Assembly (NCBI GenBank): GCA_040506705.1
Contig: JBEVWG010000001.1
Location: 21,415-85,414, forward strand
Length of the DNA stretch: 64,000 nt
Direction: 5' to 3'
From: Thiodiazotropha sp040506705
GTDB lineage: Bacteria; Pseudomonadota; Gammaproteobacteria; Chromatiales; Chromatiaceae
Under the pieces are notes generated by a model. It worked only from the letters and a program-made list of their open reading frames with translations, made no database searches and was not told the origin of the DNA. Both the position numbers and the translations under genes were made by a program. Shown here in pieces: positions 18,968 through 27,148 of the stretch (its first letter is position 1; every line of letters starts with the position of its first letter).

Positions 18968-19474
18968 CTAATCCATTGTGTGGCCTGCCAGTTGCATTAC
19001 ATCTGGTATATGTGAGATCAAAACGCCGATGACCGCCAGCACTACTAGCAAGGTTATTCCCCCGACGAAATTTACCAGCATATTTTTACCGGAGCTATGA
19101 TCTGCAAGGGCATGGGCGACATCAGAAATGTTGACCAAACCCTGAAGCTTGTCATTTTTATAGATTAGAAGACGACGGCACTTATTGGTTCTCATGAGTT
19201 TGATAGCATTGGCACATGAGCTGTCATAATGGACAGATATCAGATTTTTTGTACAAACATCGCTCAAGTTTAGTGCGTTTGGGTCTTGGCCTGCACCAAT
19301 CACGCGCACCAGCAGGTCTCTCTCAGTAAACAGACCAGAGACCTGGTCATTGTCCATAACCACTAATGAGCCAATATTTTTTGCCGCCATGAAGCTTGTT
19401 GCGGCCTGAACATCTGTATTGCTGTCCAGAGAGGAGACAGGTTCTGATATGAGCTTACCAACGCAACATGCCAT
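18968..19474 (-). CDS. Tandem CBS-domain protein with C-terminal membrane anchor
   Basis: A 168-residue protein: two CBS motifs (about residues 5-60, ISEPVSSLDSNTDVQAATSFM to GLFTERDLLVRV; about 70-125, VCTKNLISVHYDSS to LQGLVNISDVAHAL) then one transmembrane helix near the C-terminus (MLVNFVGGITLLVVLAVIGVLI, about 132-153). CBS pairs bind adenine nucleotides and report energy state. A tail-anchored CBS pair is less common than soluble or transporter-fused forms. It faces away from its neighbours and forms its own unit; its 5' region is AT-rich. Partner and role unknown. Confidence 0.8.
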   Translation of the reverse strand: MACCVGKLISEPVSSLDSNTDVQAATSFMAAKNIGSLVVMDNDQVSGLFTERDLLVRVIGAGQDPNALNLSDVCTKNLISVHYDSSCANAIKLMRTNKCRRLLIYKNDKLQGLVNISDVAHALADHSSGKNMLVNFVGGITLLVVLAVIGVLISHIPDVMQLAGHTMD

Positions 19475-20019
19475 GTGATTGTCCTTTTATTTGGTATATA
19501 AAATATAATCTTAATTTTTTTATGCTTATTTTTTAATTTGGCAGCAATACCCATGCCAAAGTTTATGTCGCGAACAACATGAGAATTTGGATTTCGCTGG
19601 GCTAGCTCTGTAATGGTGGGGGCTCCATGATTTGTTCTGAGGTTCCCTGGTTATCGTGATCCTGCCTCAGGCTTAACCATAGACGGCAATTCCAGTCCTG
19701 GCTATACGGGTTGAATCAGAAACTATCACAGACACATTTCCCTCATCTTGTGCTATGCAATGTTTTTTCTTGTCTAAATCCTCACTCAACATCAGGGATC
19801 AGGCAAGACTAATCGTTTAACGCGATAATGAGCGAATTTCATGGCATCCAGTGGTCTCTCTCTGTGCAACAGGCCCTAGTGTTGCTGGGTTAAAAAAACA
19901 AATATACTGTCTGATCAAGATGCCTCTGATCAATTAATGTGTCGGTGTTTGTCTGTCGAGACTTTCCAGCTTAACGCTGTAATAGAGAATAATTCATAGA
20001 ACCTATAGTGAGACAAATC
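19475..20019. other. Intergenic region, about 545 bp
   Basis: Non-coding DNA between the divergent CBS gene and the ThDP-enzyme gene. I see no repeat, RNA gene or clear operator; the part next to the CBS gene is very AT-rich. Confidence 0.5.
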
Positions 20020-21684
20020 ATGAAGGCTTCCGATCTAATCGTAAAATGCCTGGAAGAAGAGGGGGTAGAGTATATTTTCGGTGTTCCCGGTGAGGAAAAT
20101 GCCGATTTCATGCTCTCTCTTGAGCAATCAACCAAGATTAAATTTATACTTACCCGACATGAGCAGGGCGCAGCTTTTATGGCTGAGATCTATGGTCGAC
20201 TCACAGGTAATCCCGCTGTATGTCTGGGTACATTGGGGCCTGGGGCAACCAATCTGATCACAGGTGTTGCTGATGCGAATATGGATCGTGCTCCAATGCT
20301 GGTATTAACCGGTCAAGGTTCAACAGAAAGATTGCATAAAGAGTCGCACCAGATCATGGATGTTGTGGATATGTTCACACCCGTTACCAAATGGGCAACC
20401 AGTATCTACAATGCTGTTACGATTCCCGAAGTTATTCGTAAAGCAGTGCGTATTGCACGTACCGAAAAGCCTGGTGCTGTATTAATTGAGTTGCCAGAAG
20501 ATATCGCCAAACATCAAGTTGATTCAGAACCTCTTGAGCCTCGCCGCTTTCGACGCTCGGTGGCTGACGATAAAATCGTTGATCAGGCTTTTGAACTGCT
20601 CAAAAAAGCCAAAAGGCCGGTGATTATTGCAGGTAACGGTGCAATTCGACGTCGAGCTGCAAAGCAGTTACGTATCTTGTGCGAAAAAACGGGCATAGGC
20701 GTACTCACTACCTTTATGGCAAAAGGCGCTGTGGACTGTGCCGCAGACTACTGTCTGTACACCATTGGGCTTGGCAGCAAGGACTATCCAACATTAGCGA
20801 TTGATGAAGCTGATCTGGTGATAACCCTGGGATTCGATATGGTGGAATATCATCCAAGGTTGTGGAATCCGCATAAAAACAAAACTATTATCCATGCTGA
20901 TTTTCTGCCGTCGGAGGTAGATGAATACTACCATCCTCAGGTCGAATTGGTCGGAGATCTGGCCCATACATTGTGGATGATCAATGAGCGTATAGAGCAG
21001 CGGGGTGTTGCCGATTTTGATCTGCAGCGTCAGACAGAGCTTCGCTATCTGATGCAGAAAGAACTGGCGGTACACTCTGATGATGATACAGAGGGTTTGC
21101 TACGTCCTCAAAAGATGTTGTGGGATCTTCGTCAGCTTCTTGGGCCAGATGATATCCTGCTGTCCGATGTTGGCGCGCATAAAATGTGGATTGCACGCCA
21201 CTATCATTGCCATCAACCAAACACCTGCTTGATTCCCAATGGCTTCTGCTCGATGGGATCTGCCTTGCCAGGTGCAATTGCAGCCAGTCTTGTAGCACCA
21301 GATAAGCGCATTATCGGAATTGCCGGTGACGGAGGATTCCTGATGAATGTTCAGGAGATGGAGACAGCGAAACGTTTTAACTGCAATCTGGTTATGCTCA
21401 TTTGGGAAGATAGCGCGTACGGCCTGATTGCATGGAAGCAGGAGAGTCAGTTTGGTCGGCATACAGAGTTGGCATTTGGCAACCCAGACTGGCTTCAGTT
21501 AGCCGACTCTTTCGGTTGGAGTGGGTATCAGGTTGAAAACAGCAGCTCCTTCGCTGGCATACTTGAAGCTGCTTTTACTCAGCCAGGTCCAAGCTTGGTT
21601 GTTGCGCCGGTTGACTACCGTGAAAATATGAAGCTCACACAAAGGTTGGGTGAAATCACCCAGCCTTGCCCTTTATCAAGTTGA
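20020..21684 (+). CDS. AlsS-like acetolactate synthase family ThDP enzyme
   Basis: A 554-residue three-domain thiamine-diphosphate enzyme. The N-terminal domain has the cofactor-activating glutamate in TRHEQGAAFMAEIYG; the C-terminal domain has GDGGFLMNVQEMETAKR and ends its metal-binding motif in WEDSAYG, where anabolic AHAS has NN. That aspartate variant resembles catabolic AlsS (WID). No regulatory subunit (ilvN/H) or AlsD is nearby. Instead an aldehyde dehydrogenase follows after 11 bp, suggesting a two-step route in which a 2-oxo acid is condensed or decarboxylated and an aldehyde oxidised. ATG 20020 begins the conserved MKASDLIVK; GTG 20008 is in frame but adds only QI. Exact substrate unknown. 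Confidence 0.85.
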   Translation: MKASDLIVKCLEEEGVEYIFGVPGEENADFMLSLEQSTKIKFILTRHEQGAAFMAEIYGRLTGNPAVCLGTLGPGATNLITGVADANMDRAPMLVLTGQGSTERLHKESHQIMDVVDMFTPVTKWATSIYNAVTIPEVIRKAVRIARTEKPGAVLIELPEDIAKHQVDSEPLEPRRFRRSVADDKIVDQAFELLKKAKRPVIIAGNGAIRRRAAKQLRILCEKTGIGVLTTFMAKGAVDCAADYCLYTIGLGSKDYPTLAIDEADLVITLGFDMVEYHPRLWNPHKNKTIIHADFLPSEVDEYYHPQVELVGDLAHTLWMINERIEQRGVADFDLQRQTELRYLMQKELAVHSDDDTEGLLRPQKMLWDLRQLLGPDDILLSDVGAHKMWIARHYHCHQPNTCLIPNGFCSMGSALPGAIAASLVAPDKRIIGIAGDGGFLMNVQEMETAKRFNCNLVMLIWEDSAYGLIAWKQESQFGRHTELAFGNPDWLQLADSFGWSGYQVENSSSFAGILEAAFTQPGPSLVVAPVDYRENMKLTQRLGEITQPCPLSS

Positions 21685-21695
21685 GGAAGTTGAAT

Positions 21696-23093
21696 ATGAC
21701 CACCTGTCTGAAGGTTACTTCACCCTATGATGGAGAAGTCCTGCAGGAGTTGCCCTGTGATGACAGTGCTGCCATTGAAGCAGCATTAGATCGAGCCTAC
21801 TCCTGTTATCGAAACCGTAAGGGATGGATTCCTCTGCATGAACGTGTAAGGATTCTTGAAGCTGTTGCAGTATTGATGTCAGATCGTTGCGATGAATTGG
21901 CACTTCAGGCGGCTCGAGAGGGTGGAAAGCCGCTGATGGATTCTCAGGTGGAGGCGAAACGCGCCATTGATGGTATTAAGCTGGCCATTGAAACCATTCG
22001 TACAGAGTCTGGAGAGGTTGTGCCTGTGAATGCTACCCAAGCGGGCAGCCAGCGGCTTGCCTTTACCCAAAAAGAGCCAATTGGAGTAGTGGTTGCTGTC
22101 AGTGCCTTTAACCATCCGTTGAACCTGATCGTACACCAGGTGGCTGCGGCAGTTGCAGCAGGGTGTCCGGTGATCGTCAAGCCGGCTGAAGATACCCCTG
22201 TTTCATGCAAGACATTTGTGGATTTACTACACAAAGCGGGGCTTCCAAAGGCGTGGTGCCAGTTTGTATTACCTGAAAATCTTGAATTGGCTGAACGCTT
22301 GGTTACAGATCCACGGGTGGGTTTTTTCAGTTTCATAGGGAGTGCGAAGGTAGGTTGGATGCTACGCTCCAAACTTGCCCCAGGAACACGATGTGCATTG
22401 GAGCATGGCGGTGCTGCTCCGTTGATACTGGCATCAGATGCTGATCTGGAAAAAGCTTTGTCAGCGGTTCTTAAAGCGGGCTTCTATCATGCTGGACAGG
22501 TCTGTGTCTCAGTTCAACGGGTATTTGCTGAAGCTGAAGTTGCTGAAGAGTTCAGCGAAAGATTGGCCGAGCTTGCAAGCAGCTTAAGAGTTGGTGACCC
22601 AGCTCTGATAGAGACAGAAGTCGGGCCACTGATTCGCCCCAGTGAAGCAGGCCGGGTGGCCAAGTGGGTTGAGGAGGCTAAATCAGAGGGCGGAAAGTTG
22701 TTAAACAGTGGTGGTATATTGGATAACAACTGCTACAGCCCGACAGTAATATACAATCCTTCCTATGAGTCCAAGGTATCTCAGCAGGAGATATTTGGCC
22801 CAGTTGTTTGTGTCTACAAGAGTGATTCAATAGAGGCATCACTGCAACATGCCAACGCACTTCCTTACGCTTTTCAGGCAGCAGTGTTTACCAGCAATAT
22901 TGATACAGCCATGCTGGTCTACCGTAATATCGATGCCTCTGCTGTGATGGTTAATGAGCACACCGCATTTCGTGTGGACAGTATGCCATTTGCGGGATTA
23001 CGCCAATCAGGTCTTGGTGTTGGGGGTATCCCACATACGATTCGAGATATGCAGATTGAAAAAATGATGGTATTGAATTCTGTAAACCTTTAA
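21696..23093 (+). CDS. NAD(P)-dependent aldehyde dehydrogenase
   Basis: A 465-residue ALDH-superfamily enzyme. It keeps the substrate cysteine in GFYHAGQVCVSVQRVF, the cofactor-binding FNHPLNLIVHQ and GCPVIVKPAEDTPVS blocks, the Rossmann FSFIGSAKVG, and a catalytic glutamate in CALEHGGAAP (E-H-G-G, where most ALDHs have E-L-G-G). It oxidises an aldehyde to an acid in the cytoplasm. It starts 11 bp after the ThDP enzyme gene and is surely cotranscribed with it. I chose ATG 21696 because GAGGAAG lies just upstream; the longer frame from 21666 overlaps the upstream gene. Specificity unknown; it resembles lactaldehyde/glycolaldehyde-type ALDHs in length and motifs. Confidence 0.87.
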   Translation: MTTCLKVTSPYDGEVLQELPCDDSAAIEAALDRAYSCYRNRKGWIPLHERVRILEAVAVLMSDRCDELALQAAREGGKPLMDSQVEAKRAIDGIKLAIETIRTESGEVVPVNATQAGSQRLAFTQKEPIGVVVAVSAFNHPLNLIVHQVAAAVAAGCPVIVKPAEDTPVSCKTFVDLLHKAGLPKAWCQFVLPENLELAERLVTDPRVGFFSFIGSAKVGWMLRSKLAPGTRCALEHGGAAPLILASDADLEKALSAVLKAGFYHAGQVCVSVQRVFAEAEVAEEFSERLAELASSLRVGDPALIETEVGPLIRPSEAGRVAKWVEEAKSEGGKLLNSGGILDNNCYSPTVIYNPSYESKVSQQEIFGPVVCVYKSDSIEASLQHANALPYAFQAAVFTSNIDTAMLVYRNIDASAVMVNEHTAFRVDSMPFAGLRQSGLGVGGIPHTIRDMQIEKMMVLNSVNL

Positions 23094-23182
23094 ACCAAAA
23101 AGCACTAAATAATCCCTTCCTTGCCAGGGCGACCCAGATAAGAACCTAGTGTGGTATTTTATAAATCAAGAAGGTAAAAGTC

Positions 23183-23479
23183 ATGACAATCCACGACTAT
23201 TTTTCCAAGCGGCCTATATTGACTCTGCTGCTATTGATGATATCTGCATTGGCGTTCGGTTTAATGACGGTAAATATCTTTCGATTGTTCGCGGCGAATT
23301 GGAACTTCATTACTACCTACGGGGTGGTTGCATTGAGTGAAGGCGCTTTATGGCAGACGATGGAACTACTTTTGACTGGGTTCCTGTCGATCATATTTTT
23401 CCTCTTGTTCCGGTTTTCTGAGGAGATTCTGATTGGTTGGGTTAGTACTCGAAAGATGCCTGGCCATATTAAGTCTTAG
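23183..23479 (+). CDS. Small two-helix membrane protein, unknown function
   Basis: A 98-residue hypothetical protein with two hydrophobic helices, about residues 13-31 (LTLLLLMISALAFGLMTV) and 63-80 (LLLTGFLSIIFFLLFRF), separated by a short polar loop; the tail RKMPGHIKS is basic. AAGGT precedes ATG 23183 at good distance. It follows the ALDH gene by 89 bp in the same direction and may share its transcript. I do not recognise the family. Confidence 0.6.
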   Translation: MTIHDYFSKRPILTLLLLMISALAFGLMTVNIFRLFAANWNFITTYGVVALSEGALWQTMELLLTGFLSIIFFLLFRFSEEILIGWVSTRKMPGHIKS

Positions 23480-23565
23480 TGTCATCGAGCATGTTGAGCA
23501 GTTTAACAGAGACGATAGCGGGATCTAGGGGAGTAAACAGGACTTCTGAGAAATTCATACCATAT

Positions 23566-23588
23566 GGTGCGGCAAGGCCGCACCATAC
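23566..23588 (-). repeat. REP-like hairpin, subtype B, two mismatches
   Basis: GGTGCGGC-AAG-GCCGCACC followed by ATAC. It differs at two positions from the subtype-B REP found elsewhere in the window (loop base, and CTAC to ATAC). It lies between convergent genes and may act as a terminator; flanking bases extend the stem to 11 bp. Confidence 0.65.
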
Positions 23589-23666
23589 ATTACACTTCTA
23601 TTAACCCTGTAATCCAATACTGATCATTTAGGAGCTGGTACTGGAAATCTGCAGGGTTTACTCACC

Positions 23667-24716
23667 TTAGAGATTCTCTTCGATGATCATAGGTTGAAAC
23701 TTAAATACATTTTTAGATTTTGGGTTAACAGTGATTTTGACCCAATGTACACGGCTGGATCCAAAGTTTTCAACTCGAGTGAAGTTACCAATAAAACCAT
23801 TTTCAACCAGACCAGGTTTGTCGACTCGGAAATAGTGAGAATCACCGTGAGCAAGAACAACAGGTTTGCCATATTCTAGGGTACGTTGTTCAAGTGTGGT
23901 CAGTATTTCTATGAAACCAAGTCTGGCAGCTGTCAGTGCATCACCTGAAGGTAAGGCGTAGCTGACTTCCAGGATCGGGTTGGCCTGCATCATAAACAGT
24001 ACACCTGGTGCCTTCTCCTCAATTGCTTTATCGAATGTACTATTGATCCACTCGACAGCCGCATCGATACGACGAATTGCTTCAGCATCGTCCTCATCCG
24101 TTCTTGTAGCAGAGGAGGCTGGGTCAAAGGCTTTCAAGCCATTATTACTGCCAACAACATGCAGGGCAGCAAACATCACGCCATTCTTGCTCCAGCGAAC
24201 ATTCTCAGGAAACTCTTCATAGCCATCAGTCCAGGCCTGAGTTTCTACAGACATGGTTTTTCCACCGATGGTTTTACCTGGGTTGAAAAAGAAAACCTCT
24301 CTAAGCATAGCCAGGCGTTCTAAAGGTTGATATTCACCAGCATTGACACGATGACAGTCAGTCCACTCATTGTCACCAGGTGTGTAGATAAAGGGCTTAT
24401 TGAATGCGTTGTAACGATCCAGACGATCATAGAAAAGGTCATTCGAGCATTCAGTGCCACCACTCTTAATGTCACCGGTATGAATGACCCATTTTAGTTT
24501 CTTTTGACGGTTGATTTTTTTTACAAGGTTATCGAAGGGAGGATATTCGGTGTATGGCGCTACACCATAGGGGACATCACCAATCATGGCGAATGAGAAT
24601 GCATTTGAGTCCTCTCTGTCCCTATCGTCTTCATATTCTATACCACCGGCTACAACAGAGAAGGATATCAGTGCTGCTGCAAGGCTAGAGGTTATTTTGG
24701 TAAATGGTGATTTCAC
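23667..24716 (-). CDS. Exported calcineurin-like metallophosphoesterase
   Basis: A 349-residue exported phosphoesterase. A signal peptide (TKITSSLAAALISFSVVAGG) is followed by a short acidic stretch rich in D, E and R. The metal-binding blocks are recognisable: MIGDVPYG, VIHTGDIKSGG, YTPGDNEWTDC and VLAHGDSHYFRVD. The substrate is unknown; periplasmic or extracellular location is likely. It is divergent from the PhoX-like gene and both mature proteins begin near an AGGI sequence, so the two may be coregulated and work on extracellular phosphate esters. Confidence 0.85.
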   Translation of the reverse strand: MKSPFTKITSSLAAALISFSVVAGGIEYEDDRDREDSNAFSFAMIGDVPYGVAPYTEYPPFDNLVKKINRQKKLKWVIHTGDIKSGGTECSNDLFYDRLDRYNAFNKPFIYTPGDNEWTDCHRVNAGEYQPLERLAMLREVFFFNPGKTIGGKTMSVETQAWTDGYEEFPENVRWSKNGVMFAALHVVGSNNGLKAFDPASSATRTDEDDAEAIRRIDAAVEWINSTFDKAIEEKAPGVLFMMQANPILEVSYALPSGDALTAARLGFIEILTTLEQRTLEYGKPVVLAHGDSHYFRVDKPGLVENGFIGNFTRVENFGSSRVHWVKITVNPKSKNVFKFQPMIIEENL

Positions 24717-25208
24717 GTTATTATCTCCAAGAAAAATTTATTCCAATTGATTGCGATGTTATCGGGTCTAGTGTCAGCCATTTATCACCAGAAACTCAGG
24801 TATCGCTATATCAACTGGTGGTAGGGTGCTCTTGATCAACTTTCAAACATGGAGGGGAGAGTGTAGATAGGAACCCTTTCAGGAAGATTTCATTTGTGCA
24901 TTCGATATGTGACAATTTTAATTCACAAAATGACAATAAATCCCATAAATAACTATGTTCTTGGATTCGCACATATTTAGTATTTAAATTATCAAGCTAA
25001 CTTCATAATTTATTAATGTTGCGTAAATATAATTATCACATAAATTTCATAAATGTATTGCCCAAAGTGACATAAATTATCTTCAGAATGCGCTTACTTA
25101 CGGAGGAGCAGGTCGTGAGTCATGGAGTGGCATAGTTATTTACTCGGCACCTTAATGTGCCGGGTTAATAAGAGTTTTAAAAAAATACTAATCCGAGGAT
25201 GATTGTCC
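24717..25208. promoter_or_regulatory. Divergent control region with possible PhoB half-sites
   Basis: About 490 bp, very AT-rich. Elements resembling PHO-box halves are present: GTGTCAG-CCAT-TTATCAC near 24770 (11-bp period, two mismatches per half), GTGACAA at 24909 and ATGACAA at 24930 (21 bp apart, two helical turns), and TATCACATAAA/TTTCATAAATG near 25033. None is a full consensus match, so PhoB control is only a suggestion, in line with the functions of the flanking genes. Confidence 0.3.
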
Positions 25209-26570
25209 ATGTTCAAACATAAATTACTCTCTATCGCCATTGCTGCCACAATTGCAATCAGCGGTTCAGTGGTTGCCGGTGGTATTAAAAGCCACAATTT
25301 CAAGCCACTGGATGAGTCAGCAAACTCAGCTGACTGGGATCCAGCCTCACCATGGAAGCTGCCAAAGGGCTTCAATCAATGGGTTGTGTCTGATGAGACC
25401 AACCTGAATATCTACGACAATGGTCGTGATGACTGGCATGACATGAACACTGTCAATGAAACAGGCCCTGAAAAAGGTCGTTTCATGTACCGTACTCATG
25501 AGCTGCGTCTCCCAGACAGCCTGCCAGAGGGTGGTACAGTAAGTGTTGTAGACCTGAAGACTGGCGAAACAAAGATTCTTGCGCAAGACCCCAGCTACAA
25601 TGCTCTCGACGGTATCCGTTGGACCCCTTGGGGAACCATCCTCTTTGCAGAAGAGGTTGAAGGTGGACGTCTGCTAGAGATTTTCCTCGAAGATGACTTG
25701 ATGACAGCTAAATCTGTAGTTGATCGTCCAGCTGTTGGTCGTCTTGCACACGAAGGTATTGATCTCGATAAAGAGGGTAACTTGTATATAGTCGATGAGC
25801 ATCGTGGACGCACATCAGGCTGCAACGGCGTTGTACCTTGTGGCGGCGGCGTATACAAGTTCGTACCTGATCAGGCTGGTGATCTCTCTACTGGCTCACT
25901 CTACGTTCTTAAAGTCAATGGTGCTGATGGCGTTGGTATGGGTGAATGGGCTGGTCCTATCGATCCATTAACTGCACGTCAATCCGGTACTGATGCTGGT
26001 GGTCAAAGCTATCAGCGTCCTGAGGATGTGGAAGTGATCGGTGAGACGCTTTATGTGGCTATTACTGAAGGACCACGAGATACCGAAACTGATGATGCTG
26101 GGCAACTGGTATTTAATAGTGAGCTGTATGAAGGCCGTGTCATTGCAGTTGACCTCAATACCATGAAAGTTACCAATTTTGTAAAGCCTGGTATGAATGT
26201 ACCTGTTGAAATTGGTAAGCCTGGTGAAGAAGGGCATCAATCAGGTTTTGACAGTGTTGACAACCTGGCTGAAGCACCAAATGGTGACCTGGTAATGATT
26301 GAGGATAACAAGCCTTCTGATATATGGTTTGCCAGTCAAGTTACCAATAAGTATGGAGCATCACGTTATGTTTCTCTGTTTGCTTCGTTGACTGATCCTG
26401 GTGCTGAGGGAACCGGTATATACTTCAGCCCAGAAGATAATAAAACCCTTTACGTTAATGTTCAGCACTCAGCTGCTGATGATGGTGATGCAACATGGGC
26501 GATCAGTCGTAAAGGACCAAAGTCAGAAAAAGACGATGATGATCGTGAGGATGACGATAACAGAAAATAA
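25209..26570 (+). CDS. PhoX-like (DUF839) secreted phosphatase-family protein
   Basis: A 453-residue exported protein with a signal peptide ending GSVVAGG. It has PhoX/DUF839 features: YNALDGIRWTPWGTILFAEE, RLAHEGIDLDKEGNLYIVDE, the SYQRPEDVEV block and the C-terminal GIYFSPEDNKTLYVNVQHS. PhoX enzymes are calcium-dependent alkaline phosphatases built as beta-propellers that hydrolyse extracellular phosphate monoesters. The C-terminus is a highly acidic tail (KDDDDREDDDNRK). At 453 residues it is shorter than classic PhoX (about 600 or more), so it belongs to the compact DUF839 group, whose activity is less tested. ATG 25209 is preferred over TTG 25203. A strong terminator follows. Confidence 0.8.
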   Translation: MFKHKLLSIAIAATIAISGSVVAGGIKSHNFKPLDESANSADWDPASPWKLPKGFNQWVVSDETNLNIYDNGRDDWHDMNTVNETGPEKGRFMYRTHELRLPDSLPEGGTVSVVDLKTGETKILAQDPSYNALDGIRWTPWGTILFAEEVEGGRLLEIFLEDDLMTAKSVVDRPAVGRLAHEGIDLDKEGNLYIVDEHRGRTSGCNGVVPCGGGVYKFVPDQAGDLSTGSLYVLKVNGADGVGMGEWAGPIDPLTARQSGTDAGGQSYQRPEDVEVIGETLYVAITEGPRDTETDDAGQLVFNSELYEGRVIAVDLNTMKVTNFVKPGMNVPVEIGKPGEEGHQSGFDSVDNLAEAPNGDLVMIEDNKPSDIWFASQVTNKYGASRYVSLFASLTDPGAEGTGIYFSPEDNKTLYVNVQHSAADDGDATWAISRKGPKSEKDDDDREDDDNRK

Positions 26571-26624
26571 AAAGTAGTGACTGGCAGGGAAGCCGGTTCA
26601 AAAGAGAAGGGAGTTTACAATTCA

Positions 26625-26652
26625 GGTGGCCTAAGGCCACCTTTTTTATCTT
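26625..26652 (+). terminator. Rho-independent terminator after the PhoX-like gene
   Basis: GGTGGCC-TAA-GGCCACC (7-bp GC-rich stem, 3-nt loop) directly followed by TTTTTTATCTTTTT. It lies 55 bp after the stop codon. Textbook intrinsic terminator. Confidence 0.9.
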
Positions 26653-26813
26653 TTTAAAAAAATGTTGTTCCTCAAACCTGGCAAAAATCTTCCTGATTAC
26701 CCTCCATATTCAGCAAAAGAGTATCAACCTGTATATAGGTAATTTGCAGGTAGTGCCTGGTAGAGAACCACTTAAATTTATTTGAAGCATCACTTTTCTT
26801 TTCGAGTGCAGTT

Positions 26814-26875
26814 GGTGGGGCATGGCCCCACTCTACCTGTCTATATTAAAGTGTAGGGTGGGGCCATGCCCCACC
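26814..26875. repeat. BIME-like pair of REP hairpins, subtype A, inverted
   Basis: Two subtype-A REPs in opposite orientation: 26814-26836 on the minus strand (one mismatch, CTCTAC for CCCTAC) and 26853-26875 on the plus strand (GTAG then GGTGGGGC-CAT-GCCCCACC). They are separated by 16 bp. The arrangement is that of a bacterial interspersed mosaic element. Confidence 0.85.
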
Positions 26876-26975
26876 AAGTCGCGCTGGAAATTCACAAAAA
26901 CCATCTGGAACCTTCCGCAGATCCTTAACTATCACCGTAACTCTGAGTGATACCGAATTTACAGCATGGCCCACT

Positions 26976-27003
26976 AGTATGACGTACCACACTAGAGTAC
27001 GGA
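26976..27003 (-). repeat. Degenerate copy of the CCACGCTGGAG palindrome family
   Basis: CACTAGTATGACGTACCAC and following bases match the region 41096-41130 at about 80 percent over 35 bp, by eye. This links it to a second short repeat family in the window (see 33046, 33819, 41111). The rest of the 26653-27148 interval shows nothing else apart from the REP pair. Confidence 0.4.
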
Positions 27004-27148
27004 ATAATGAAGTTTGCCTGTAAGTAATCTGATAAATCCAAAAAGTATAAACAAAACGTCATCAAAACCACAAATTTTCGAAATCTAATCTGTATAGGGT
27101 TTTGTTCTTCTGCATAAGATGCAATTGATCAACCTAAGGATGACACAG

